Source of the DNA: Verrucomicrobiales bacterium | Lineage (GTDB): Bacteria; Verrucomicrobiota; Verrucomicrobiia; Limisphaerales; J093 | DNA length: 64,000 nt | Direction: 5' to 3' | Assembly: GCA_024233215.1 (NCBI GenBank) | Contig: JACKPW010000002.1 | Coordinates: 124,001-188,000, forward strand | Part shown: positions 44,911-54,085 of the stretch, one piece after another | Numbering within the stretch: position 1 is the first letter of the stretch | Layout: the number at the start of each line of letters is the position of its first letter | Program-made: the position numbers and the translations under genes | The notes under the pieces: model-generated | Told to the model about the DNA's origin: nothing | The model's database searches: none | The model's input: only the letters and a program-made list of their open reading frames with translations

Positions 44911-45591
44911 ATGGAGCGTATTCCGGAACCGGAACTGATGCTCGACGGGGAACAGGCCCTGGCCTACTCCCGGGGCGATTTCGAGGAACCCCACAGCCGG
45001 ATCGTGGCGGAGTTTTGCCGCCGCTTCCCGGATCTGCCCCGGCAGGGCAATTTGCTGGATCTCGGCTGCGGCCCCGGCGACATCACCCTGCGGTTGGCCC
45101 GTCGGCTGCCGGCCTGGCAGATTGACGGAATCGATGGTTCGCCCGCGATGCTGGCGCTGGGCCGGCAGGCAGTGGCGGCGGAGCCGGACCTGGAAGGGCG
45201 GGTGCGCCTGATCGAGGGACTGATCCCGGAGGTGCCGTTGCCCCGAGCCTGCTACGAGGCGATTTTCAGCAACAGCCTGCTGCATCACCTGCCCGATCCG
45301 GCCGTGTTGTGGCGTACCATCCGGCAGTCTGCGGGAGCCGGTACGGCGGTCTACGTGGCGGACCTCTTCCGGGCGTCCAGCCGGGAGGTGGCTGCGGATT
45401 TGGTTTTGCGTTACTCGGCGAACGAACCGGAGGTGCTCAAGCGCGACTTCTTCAATTCGCTCTGCGCCGCGTTCACCCCGGAGGAGGTCCGGGCACAACT
45501 CGCTGCCGCCGGTTTGACCTTCCTTCGGGTGGAGACCCTCAGCGACCGGCACCTGGTGGTTTGGGGTCGTTTTGGTGCGGAAACCGGGTGA
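44911..45591 (+). CDS. class I SAM-dependent methyltransferase
   Basis: The frame is open well upstream, but ATG 44911 (MERIPEPELMLDGEQALAYS) yields 226 residues and the usual N-terminus. The SAM-binding loop is LLDLGCGPGDITLRLA (residues ~48-63), with the acidic IDGIDGSPAMLALG motif II, the SNSLLHHLPDPAVLWRTI motif (post-II/IV) and YVADLFRA. C-terminal beta strands LRVETLSDRHLVVWGRF complete the fold. It is a UbiE/Methyltransf_25-type enzyme; the substrate cannot be told. It is divergent from the cyclic-nucleotide gene (141 bp) and followed 167 bp later by the deacetylase gene. Confidence 0.83.
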   Translation: MERIPEPELMLDGEQALAYSRGDFEEPHSRIVAEFCRRFPDLPRQGNLLDLGCGPGDITLRLARRLPAWQIDGIDGSPAMLALGRQAVAAEPDLEGRVRLIEGLIPEVPLPRACYEAIFSNSLLHHLPDPAVLWRTIRQSAGAGTAVYVADLFRASSREVAADLVLRYSANEPEVLKRDFFNSLCAAFTPEEVRAQLAAAGLTFLRVETLSDRHLVVWGRFGAETG

Positions 45592-45758
45592 GTGAAGGGA
45601 GGTTCCGAGGGGGCTCAAGGCGCGCAGGGCGCGTTATCCGGATTCGAGCAAAGCGTCTTGCGCCGTCCGCCCGGCTCGCACTTGCCGCTTGGCGCGCTGA
45701 TTCGACGGGTGCTAGAACCCTGCCCCGCGCTGTCGCGACCCTCCGACAGCCCACCAGC

Positions 45759-46631
45759 ATGATCGTCATTACGGACCAACGCTGCACCCGTTACGCGACG
45801 CCCGGCCACCCCGAGCGGCCGGCGCGAATCAGCCGCACGCTCACCGCCCTGGAATCGCAACAGCGGATCGCAGTGGAATTTGACCGGCCGGCCGATGTCG
45901 CCGAGACGCAGCTCCTGCGGGTCCACAGTCCCGATCACCTCGAGCGCCTGCGGGTGGCGGCGGATTTCGATGCCGACACCCCCGCGCATCCCGGCATTCG
46001 GGAGCATGCGGAGCGCAGTGTGGGATCCGCCCTGCGCGCCCTGGACCTGGCACTGGCCGGTCGGCGGGTCTTCAGTTTGATCCGGCCCCCCGGCCATCAC
46101 GCCACGGCGGATCGGGCGATGGGCTTCTGCTACCTGAGCACGGCAGCCATTGTGGTGAAGGAGGCCCTGGCCCGGGGGTTGGAGCGGGTGGCGGTTTTCG
46201 ACTTCGACGTCCATCACGGAAACGGGACCGAGGCGGTGCTCCTGGGAACTCCGGGCTGTGCCTTCCATTCCGTACATCAGTTTCCCTGCTATCCTGGGAC
46301 GGGCGAGGTTTCGCATCAGAACGCGCGCAACCACCCCGTCCTGCCCGGCGCCCACCGGGGGGCCTATCAGGATGCCCTCAAGCGGGCGCTCGAGGAGACC
46401 GCCCGGTATCAGCCCCAACTGCTGGTGGTTTCAGCGGGGTTCGACGCCTTTCGGGGCGATCCCCTCAGCATGGCGCCGCTCGAAGGCGAGGACTTCGAGT
46501 GGCTCGGGCGGGAGTTGCACGCCTTCGGCATCCCGACCTGCAGCGTGTTGGAAGGAGGTTACAGCGACGAGCTTCCGGGACTGATTCTGGAATACCTGGT
46601 CGGACTGGAAGGCCCGGCGGCCGGGGTGTAG
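45759..46631 (+). CDS. histone deacetylase-family (class II / acetoin utilisation-like) deacetylase
   Basis: Start ATG 45759 (MIVITDQRCTRYATPGHPERPAR) gives 290 residues; the longer frame upstream runs into the methyltransferase gene. Zinc-deacetylase motifs are complete: LIRPPGHHATADRAMGFCY with the tandem catalytic His pair, VFDFDVHHGNGTEAV with Asp and His zinc ligands, VSAGFDAFRGDPLS with the second Asp, and VLEGGYS near the C-terminus. In bacteria these cytosolic enzymes remove acetyl groups from small molecules (acetylpolyamines) or proteins. An acetylpolyamine amidohydrolase role would fit the polyamine gene at 13.8 kb, but that is only a guess. Confidence 0.88.
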   Translation: MIVITDQRCTRYATPGHPERPARISRTLTALESQQRIAVEFDRPADVAETQLLRVHSPDHLERLRVAADFDADTPAHPGIREHAERSVGSALRALDLALAGRRVFSLIRPPGHHATADRAMGFCYLSTAAIVVKEALARGLERVAVFDFDVHHGNGTEAVLLGTPGCAFHSVHQFPCYPGTGEVSHQNARNHPVLPGAHRGAYQDALKRALEETARYQPQLLVVSAGFDAFRGDPLSMAPLEGEDFEWLGRELHAFGIPTCSVLEGGYSDELPGLILEYLVGLEGPAAGV

Positions 46632-46743
46632 CACCTCGCTCGCGTGCCGGTTGGCGGCGCTGGCCCCGTATCCGGCCCTGCCGGTCTTTAGATTTCCCAA
46701 GGCCGGGCTTCCCCGACGGCAGCCGGGTTGTTAAGCTTGCGGC

Positions 46744-48105
46744 ATGAAAAGACTCCCGCGTCCGAACGACGCCGACGCCTGTTCGCCGGCTTCCCATCCC
46801 GCCGGCGTGCTGCCCCGCCGCCAGTTCCTCAAGCAGGCGGCCTTTGCCGCGGGCACATTGGCGGCCCCGTGGGTGGTTCCCGGGCGGGTGCTCGGCCTGA
46901 ACGGCGCGGTTCCCCCCAGCGAGAAGATTGTTCTGGGCGGTATCGGGGTCGGCAACCGCGGCTCCTCCGATCTCCGCTGGATGCTCCCGGAGAAGGACGT
47001 GGTGTTCGTGGCGACGTGTGATCCCCAAAAGGCCCGTCGCGAGCGCGTCAAGGAGATCGTCGATTCGCGTTATGGCAACCAGGACTGCAAGCTCTACGAC
47101 AACATCCGGGAGTTCCTTGCCGAACGGACCGACATCGACGCCGTGCTGAGCGCGCCGGGCGACCGCTGGCACGCGCTTGCCGCCATTCTCGCCATGCGGT
47201 CGGGCAAGGACATTTACTCGGAGAAACCCTCGTGCATGACCATTGCCGAGGGGTTGGCGGTGGTGCAGACCGAGGCGCGCTATGCCCGGGTCTATCAAAC
47301 GGGCACCCAACGGTTGAGCGAGGCCAACTTCGTCTTCGCCATCGAGGCTGCCCGCACCGGTCTGCTCGGCAAGGTGCATACCGCCCGGGCGCACATTGCC
47401 CCATGGGACGCGGCGGAAATGCGCCACGACTGGTTGCCGGAGCAACCGCTCCCCGAGGACGGCTCGGTGGACTGGGACCAGTGGCTGGGACCCTGTCCGT
47501 GGCGTCCCTACAACGAGGCCTATTGCCGGGGCGGCTGGCGCGGTTTCTATGATTTTCATACCAGTTGCATTGGGGAATGGGGCGCTCACACCTTCGCCCA
47601 GGCCCAGGCGGGATTGAACAAGCTCGACACCTCCCCGCTCGACTACCAATACGTCAACAACGAGAGCGGTGACGGCATGGTGACGCGGTTTGCCGACGGC
47701 ACGATCATGACCCTGGAACGGGGCGACAAATGGTGGCACGGCTCCTGCGGCATGCGTTTCGAGGGGACGGAGGGCTGGGTTTCCGTCGCCGACGGCTACT
47801 CCCGGCCGGAAGCCTCCTCCCCCGCCATCCTCGCGGAGTTCAACCGCGTGGTACGCGATTACGTTGCCCGGACCCAGCGTCCACTGAGTCATGTGCGCGA
47901 CTTCTTCGACTGCGTCAAATCGCGCCGCCGCACGGTGGCCAACGCGATGGTGATGCACCAGTCCATGACCACCGTGCACGCGGCCAACATCTGCATGTGG
48001 CTGAAGCGGGACGTGCGATTCGACGCCGCGAAGGCGGAGTTTGTGGATGACGACGAGGCGAACCGGCTGCGTTCCCGCGGCATGCGTGCTCCCTGGGCCA
48101 TCTGA
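46744..48105 (+). CDS. Tat-exported Gfo/Idh/MocA-family oxidoreductase
   Basis: 453 residues from ATG 46744. The twin-arginine signal is LPRRQFLKQAAFAAGTLAAPWVV (residues ~23-45), followed by the NAD(P)-binding Rossmann loop GGIGVGNRGSSDL, FVATCDPQ, AVLSAPGDRWHALAAI and YSEKPSCMT, the EKP motif that positions the catalytic Lys. The C-terminal half is the alpha/beta substrate domain (HTARAHIAPWDAAEMRHDW, FYDFHTSCIGEWGAH). Exported members in this phylum are thought to be sugar or cyclitol oxidoreductases with a tightly held cofactor. The HEAT-repeat gene follows after 38 bp, likely one transcript. Confidence 0.9.
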   Translation: MKRLPRPNDADACSPASHPAGVLPRRQFLKQAAFAAGTLAAPWVVPGRVLGLNGAVPPSEKIVLGGIGVGNRGSSDLRWMLPEKDVVFVATCDPQKARRERVKEIVDSRYGNQDCKLYDNIREFLAERTDIDAVLSAPGDRWHALAAILAMRSGKDIYSEKPSCMTIAEGLAVVQTEARYARVYQTGTQRLSEANFVFAIEAARTGLLGKVHTARAHIAPWDAAEMRHDWLPEQPLPEDGSVDWDQWLGPCPWRPYNEAYCRGGWRGFYDFHTSCIGEWGAHTFAQAQAGLNKLDTSPLDYQYVNNESGDGMVTRFADGTIMTLERGDKWWHGSCGMRFEGTEGWVSVADGYSRPEASSPAILAEFNRVVRDYVARTQRPLSHVRDFFDCVKSRRRTVANAMVMHQSMTTVHAANICMWLKRDVRFDAAKAEFVDDDEANRLRSRGMRAPWAI

Positions 48106-48143
48106 ACCCTGGCGGCCTGAAACACCAACCTGAACTTCAAGCC

Positions 48144-50114
48144 ATGTTGAAAATGAACCTGAAAGCAATCCTGGCCGGGATGCTCCTTGGTCTGTGCCTG
48201 GCCGCCCCGACGCTGGGACAGGCTCCCACCCCCCTGCTCGCGCAGTCCGCGGCGCAGTGCCTTGATGTGCTGCGTTCGACCAATGCCACCCTGAAAGACC
48301 GCGTCGACGCCTGTCGTCAGCTCGCCACCCTGGGCGGGAAGGACGCCATCCCCGTGCTTGCCCCGCTCCTGTTGGATCCGCAGCTGTCCGACATGGCCCG
48401 CTACGCGCTGGAACCGAATCCCGATCCTTCCGTGACCGCGGTGTTGCGCGACGCCCTTCCCAAGGCGAAGGGCCGGCAACTGGTGGGCGTGATCACGAGC
48501 CTGGGCGTTCGGCGGGATCCGCTTGCCGTACCCGCGTTGGCAGCATTGTTGGATCACTCCGATGCCGAGGTCGCCCAGGCGACCGCCCGGGCCATGGGGA
48601 GCATCGGTACCTCTGAAGCCGCCCTGGCTCTGCTGACCGCCACCGAGTACGCCCCGAGCGGCAACCTGGTCGCCTTCTGCGAGGGACTCGCCCGGTGTGC
48701 CGAGAACCGGGTGGCTGCCGGCCACCCGGATGAGGCGCTCGCAATCTACGATCATTACGAGGATGCCTGGCTGCCGAACCAGGTGCGTCAGGCCGCGTTG
48801 CGGGGGGCCATCCTCACCCGCGGCGCCGGCGGCCTCGCCTTGATGCGACAGGCCCTGGCGGCACCCGAGTACATCCTCTTCGCGGCCGCCGCCCGCACGG
48901 CCCTGGAGATGAAGGATCCGGCGGTCACGCCGGTGCTTGTCGCCGTGCTGTCGTCACTTTCCGAGGACCGGCAGGTGGTGGTGGCGGACACTTTGGGCCA
49001 GCGGGGCGATCCCGCCGGCGCCAAGGCGCTGCTCACCCTGACCCAGTCGGGTACACCGGCCGCGCGGGTGGCGGCGGTGCAGGCGCTGGGGCGGCTGGCG
49101 GGGCCCACCACCATGCCCATGCTCGAGGGCCTGCTTTCCTCCCCGGACCAGGCCGTGCGGGATGCGGCGCGTGAGGCCTATGCCTCGCTCCGCGGGGCGG
49201 AAGTGGACCGGGCGGTGCTGGACATGCTTCGCGACCTGGACCCGGACACGCAGTTGCTCGCGATCGAACTGGTGAAGCGGCGTCACATGACCAAGGCCCT
49301 CCCCGGGTTGCTGCAGGCCGCTGCCGGCAACCAGGCTGCGGTGCGTCCCGCGGCCATCCGCGCCGTGGCGGAACTGGGCGGAGCCGACCAACTGAACGCG
49401 GTGCTGGACCTCCTCATGACCACCCAGGTGGCGACCGATCGCGAAGCCGCCGAGGCCGCCGCCGGTCAGCTCTGCGCCCGGGCCGAATCCCCCGAAGCCC
49501 TGACCGGCGCGGTGATCGACCGCCTGGGACGAGGCACGCCGGCGCAGCGGCAGGCCCTTGTGCGGTTGCTCGGGAGCATCGGGGGCGGACAGGCCCTTCA
49601 GGCGGTCCGGTCCTCGCTCAAGGACTCCGATGTCGGAGTGCGCGGCATCGCGTTGCGCACCCTGGCGGACTGGCACACGGCGGACGCCGCGCCCGCGCTG
49701 TTGGCGATTGCCCGTGAGCCTGCCACCCCGACGGACAAGGTCGTCGCCCTGCGCGGTTACCTGCGACTGGCTGCGCAGGCTGAAATGGGGGTGGCGGACC
49801 GGTTGGCGCTGTGCCGGGAGGCCGCCCCGCTCATCCAGCGGGATGACGAGAAACGGCTGCTTCTGGGGGCACTCGGGGCGATCATCTCCAGCGAATCCGT
49901 GGACCTGATCAGCCCGTTCCTGGCGGACCCGGACGTCAGCGGCGAGGCCGCCGCGGCCATGCTGCGGCTGGCCGACGAATTGCTGAAGCGCGATAACGCC
50001 CCCGCCGCCCGGGCGTTGATCGAGCCACTCGAGAAGATCGCAGGGATGGACCACGAGAACCTCGCGAAGCGTGCGGGCGACCTGCTCAAGCAGGCCCGGG
50101 AGAAGGCCAAATAG
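48144..50114 (+). CDS. exported HEAT-repeat protein
   Basis: 656 residues from ATG 48144 (ATG 48153 is also possible). Signal peptide MNLKAILAGMLLGLCLAAPTLG ends at an AxG-like site. Nearly all of the mature protein is HEAT-type helix pairs: AIPVLAPLLLDPQLSDMARYAL, AVPALAALLDHSDAEVAQATAR, GLLSSPDQAVRDAAREAYASL, RSSLKDSDVGVRGIALRTLADW. The solenoid is probably a binding surface; no catalytic motif is seen. It is the second gene of a likely pair with the Gfo/Idh oxidoreductase, and a hairpin terminator follows 40 bp downstream. Confidence 0.85.
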   Translation: MLKMNLKAILAGMLLGLCLAAPTLGQAPTPLLAQSAAQCLDVLRSTNATLKDRVDACRQLATLGGKDAIPVLAPLLLDPQLSDMARYALEPNPDPSVTAVLRDALPKAKGRQLVGVITSLGVRRDPLAVPALAALLDHSDAEVAQATARAMGSIGTSEAALALLTATEYAPSGNLVAFCEGLARCAENRVAAGHPDEALAIYDHYEDAWLPNQVRQAALRGAILTRGAGGLALMRQALAAPEYILFAAAARTALEMKDPAVTPVLVAVLSSLSEDRQVVVADTLGQRGDPAGAKALLTLTQSGTPAARVAAVQALGRLAGPTTMPMLEGLLSSPDQAVRDAAREAYASLRGAEVDRAVLDMLRDLDPDTQLLAIELVKRRHMTKALPGLLQAAAGNQAAVRPAAIRAVAELGGADQLNAVLDLLMTTQVATDREAAEAAAGQLCARAESPEALTGAVIDRLGRGTPAQRQALVRLLGSIGGGQALQAVRSSLKDSDVGVRGIALRTLADWHTADAAPALLAIAREPATPTDKVVALRGYLRLAAQAEMGVADRLALCREAAPLIQRDDEKRLLLGALGAIISSESVDLISPFLADPDVSGEAAAAMLRLADELLKRDNAPAARALIEPLEKIAGMDHENLAKRAGDLLKQAREKAK

Positions 50115-50153
50115 GGGTCGGTCTGACCAAGGCCTGAGCGATCTTCGAACACA

Positions 50154-50184
50154 ACGGCCGGAGGCCTTCTCCGGCCGTTTCTTG
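50154..50184 (+). terminator. hairpin terminator after the HEAT-repeat gene
   Basis: ACGGCCGGA (50154-50162) pairs with TCCGGCCGT (50170-50178) around a 7-base loop and is followed by TTCTTG. The stem is 9 bp and GC-rich. It lies between the convergent HEAT-repeat and VapC genes and should end the plus-strand transcript. Confidence 0.7.
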
Positions 50185-50210
50185 TACTTCCATCCCAAGC
50201 CGTGCGCCGA

Positions 50211-50618
50211 TCATTGGAAGGGATTCAGCAGCGGTACTCCAGCCGACTCGAAATCCGTCACGTCGCGGGTGACGACAGTGAGCCGATGTTGCAGGGCAGT
50301 GGCAGCAATGAGGCTGTCCTTGACCGACATCGGTCGTCCCATCGCCTTCAAACGTGCCAGCAGCGCCGCCCAGTGTCCGGCTGTATCCTCGTCCATCTCG
50401 AACACCGGCAGATGTCGGATCCCTCCCTCAAACCAGCCCTCCAACCGCTTACGTCGGCGGCCTGCGGGAAGGAGCAGGATGCCGTAACGCAACTCGCCGA
50501 GGATGATGGGGTTGACCGCCAGTTCCCGCTCGCGCTCCCGGAGCCAGTCCACCACCCGGCCCCAAGGACGCGGCCTGGTGGGCTCGCAGAGCACGTTCGC
50601 GTCCACCAAGTAGCTCAC
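50211..50618 (-). CDS. vapC: PIN-domain toxin, VapC/FitB type
   Basis: 135 residues. GTG 50618 overlaps the antitoxin stop as GTGA. The fold is a PIN ribonuclease: MSYLVDANVLCEP with the first metal-binding Asp (6), ILGELRYGI with Glu 42, VKDSLIAATALQ with Asp 101 and VVTRDVTDFE with Asp 119/122, so all four acidic residues are present and it should be active. These enzymes cleave tRNA or mRNA when the antitoxin is lost. The neighbouring small AbrB-fold gene is the antitoxin. Confidence 0.9.
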   Translation of the reverse strand: MSYLVDANVLCEPTRPRPWGRVVDWLRERERELAVNPIILGELRYGILLLPAGRRRKRLEGWFEGGIRHLPVFEMDEDTAGHWAALLARLKAMGRPMSVKDSLIAATALQHRLTVVTRDVTDFESAGVPLLNPFQ

Positions 50619-50845
50619 AGTGTGTCCGTGGATTCCGATTCGACCCGCTTGAACCAGTCCCTCTCAGGACACGACAACAGCCAGTCCACGACTCCGATTC
50701 CGGATGGCTTGGGCAACCGGCGCAGCAGGTACGCACCCGGCTCGACGCGTTCAACCTCGAACTCCTCGCCCGCTTCAACCCCGTCCAGCCTTCGCAGTTC
50801 GCTGGGGAGCACCAACTGACCTTTGCTGCTGATGCGCGTCTTCAC
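50615..50845 (-). CDS. vapB: AbrB/MazE-type antitoxin (VapB-like)
   Basis: 76 residues from GTG 50845, with MKTRISSKGQLVLPSELRR at the N-terminus, the swapped-hairpin AbrB DNA-binding motif. VEAGEEFEVERVEPGAYLLRRL completes the fold; the C-terminal ~30 residues (VDWLLSCPERDWF) would bind the toxin's active site. The gene is upstream of and coupled to the toxin gene, the usual order, and should autoregulate the pair through the palindrome just upstream. No Shine-Dalgarno sequence is obvious (the bases before the GTG read CCTCC), so the start is moderately uncertain. Confidence 0.83.
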   Translation of the reverse strand: MKTRISSKGQLVLPSELRRLDGVEAGEEFEVERVEPGAYLLRRLPKPSGIGVVDWLLSCPERDWFKRVESESTDTL

Positions 50846-50849
50846 GGAG

Positions 50850-50866
50850 GTAAGAAACTGTCTTAC
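50850..50866. promoter_or_regulatory. putative VapB operator
   Basis: GTAAGA-AACTG-TCTTAC: perfect 6-bp arms around 5 bases. It sits 5 bp upstream of the vapB start. A TTGACT hexamer lies further upstream (about 50876-50881 on the minus strand), a possible -35, so the palindrome would overlap the promoter. The position fits autorepression by the AbrB-type antitoxin. Confidence 0.45.
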
Positions 50867-51269
50867 GTTTGCGGAGTCAAGCTTGGAGGCCGCTGGGCGA
50901 ACTGGTCACCGTTGACTTCGGTGCCTATTCCGGCGCCACTCCGGCAGCCGCCTTGCCACGGCGGGCCCACTGCGGTAGGGTCCGGGATCCGCGATCGAGG
51001 ACAAGGCACCCATGCCAGCAGCGCCAGGCCGGGCGGTTCCGGCGATGGAGGATAATCCACGGCGTTCGCCCGCAAGATGAGTCATCCACACCAAGAGATT
51101 CTGAACGTGATCGATGCCTCGTTCGCGTTTGTGGAAAAGCCATCCTCTGGCTTCGACCGCGGGCACTGCGATGAATGCGCCCAGTGCTATGACTATACAT
51201 GCCCGCCCAAAGCTCAAGCGGCTGCACTTGGCAGTTGCTGAACCGGCGTGGCTTGGACGTAATCAAACC
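50867..51269. other. gene-poor stretch with a truncated ORF
   Basis: About 400 bases between the toxin-antitoxin promoter and the small exported-protein gene. The only coding signal seen is the 54-codon remnant described separately at 51077-51241. The rest shows no start-anchored ORF with plausible composition and no RNA gene I could recognise. Confidence 0.5.
51077..51241 (+). pseudogene. 54-codon remnant or small ORF, DUF6714-like N-terminus
   Basis: ATG 51077 opens a frame reading MSHPHQEILNVIDASFAFVEK and ending in RGHCDECAQCYDYTCPP and a TGA at 51239. The order (short helix with ILxxIxASFAxV, then GHCDECA) recalls the N-terminal third of small DUF6714-type proteins, which I remember continuing well beyond this point. 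The ORF therefore looks like a 5' fragment, cut by a frameshift or deletion near base 51210. It could also be a genuine 54-residue Cys-rich peptide. It overlaps no other supported gene. Confidence 0.35.
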
Positions 51270-51917
51270 ATGAAACGACTGCTTGTCATGCTGCTGCTCT
51301 TGCCGTCCGTCATGGCGGCGGAGGATTTCCTGCCCGCCGAGGCGGCAAAAGGACGGTGGTCCCTGACTGTCATGATCACAAGTCTGGCGGCGGAACAGAC
51401 GGATATGATCATCCTCAGGGCTCCCGAGGGGAGAGGCGACGTCGTGAAGAGTTTCTTGGGCAGCCATCCGAGCGCGGACAAGATTGTTGTCACGAACGTC
51501 CCTCAGGAGGTTCTCACATCGGTCTTCCTCGAGACCCGTGCGCTGATCCTCAGCACGAGGGAAGAACTCGACCTGCGGTCAACGGAGGAGCCCGATTTTC
51601 CGGACAACGCCACGCTCGGCTCGGTCATGCTGATGCTGGGGCGCGCCGGTGGGACGACGTTGACCGTCTCGATAGGCGCGGAACACCGCGCTCTTGAGAG
51701 GTTTCAGTCCATTCGCCAGTTCGCCGATCGGCTGAAAAAGCGCCTTACCGCGCTACAACCTGCAACTTTTCCGGAGGCCCAAGGGAACGCAGGGAGTGCT
51801 GAAATCCCTTCTGGGCCGAACTTCCCCCCGGGAAGTGAGCAGGCGCCGGCTCTGCCACCAGCCGACCTGGAGCCCGGCGGCAACCAGGCACCTGGTGAAT
51901 CTGCCCCGGAGCCCTGA
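51270..51917 (+). CDS. small exported protein of unknown function
   Basis: The open frame starts earlier, but ATG 51270 gives MKRLLVMLLLLPSVMAAED, a standard signal peptide, and 215 residues. The mature domain (~120 residues) has mixed alpha/beta segments such as VMITSLAAEQTDMIILRAPEG, VVKSFLGSHPSADKIVVTNVPQEVLTSVF and LGSVMLMLGRAGGTTLTVSIG. A Pro/Gly/Glu-rich disordered tail of ~55 residues follows. I recognise no family. Convergent with glyQS. It belongs to the small accessory-looking patch around the toxin-antitoxin pair. Confidence 0.65.
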   Translation: MKRLLVMLLLLPSVMAAEDFLPAEAAKGRWSLTVMITSLAAEQTDMIILRAPEGRGDVVKSFLGSHPSADKIVVTNVPQEVLTSVFLETRALILSTREELDLRSTEEPDFPDNATLGSVMLMLGRAGGTTLTVSIGAEHRALERFQSIRQFADRLKKRLTALQPATFPEAQGNAGSAEIPSGPNFPPGSEQAPALPPADLEPGGNQAPGESAPEP

Positions 51918-51981
51918 CCTGCGCCCCACAAGCCGCCCGGCTGCGGTTCGAGACGGCTGTCAGCCATTCCGAACCGCCAGC

Positions 51982-53574
<1,593 letters not shown>

Positions 53575-54085
53575 AGCAAAAGCGGGAGTCTTCGGGGCGC
53601 GCGTGCGGGTGTCAAGGCGCGCCGCCGGCGTTCTTCCGACTGAGGGAGGAATCCGAATTCTGAATGTCGAACACCGAACACCGAATGCCCAGTGCTCAAT
53701 GTGAAGGCCGCGCCTCGGGGAGGGCGAAGCTCCTGCTGAGCCGTGCGCGGGCAAATCCGAAATGCGAGATCCGAAGCCCGAAATCCGAAGGCCAACCGAC
53801 CGTCGAACGCGGCATCGCGCCCTCCCTGAAACCCGAAACCCGAAACATGCCCTCCCCATAGCGGAGCTGTGGAGGAACGCCTTCCCGCCCCCCTGTGCCA
53901 TCGGATTGCCACCGGACTTGGCCCTGAACCTGCTGCTAATCGTCCGTATGACTCCAACGGTTCAATCCGGACCGACGTTGACGGCCGGGAACGGGTCGGG
54001 CAGCCCGATCCGGGTGGCGGTCCGTGCCAGCCTTGCAGGAGGCGACGGGGACCGCACGAACGGGATGTCGGCACTTGCAGGCGTC
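53575..54085. other. divergent intergenic region with degenerate repeats
   Basis: About 510 bases between the glyQS start and the kinase start chosen here. It holds the three clusters of short A-rich repeats listed at 53653-53846. Any kinase promoter should lie in the 53850-54085 part. No RNA gene or ORF of normal composition was seen. Confidence 0.5.
53653..53846. repeat. three clusters of short degenerate intergenic repeats
   Basis: Cluster 1 (53653-53702) repeats CGAACAC-CGAACAC-CGAATG. Cluster 2 (53752-53791) repeats AATCCGAA/GATCCGAA/AATCCGAA. Cluster 3 (53826-53846) is TGAAACCCGAAACCCGAAAC. All are CCGAA-type tandem words, unlike the surrounding coding DNA. I recall similar short repeats between genes in other Verrucomicrobiota, but no search was made. 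Confidence 0.6.
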
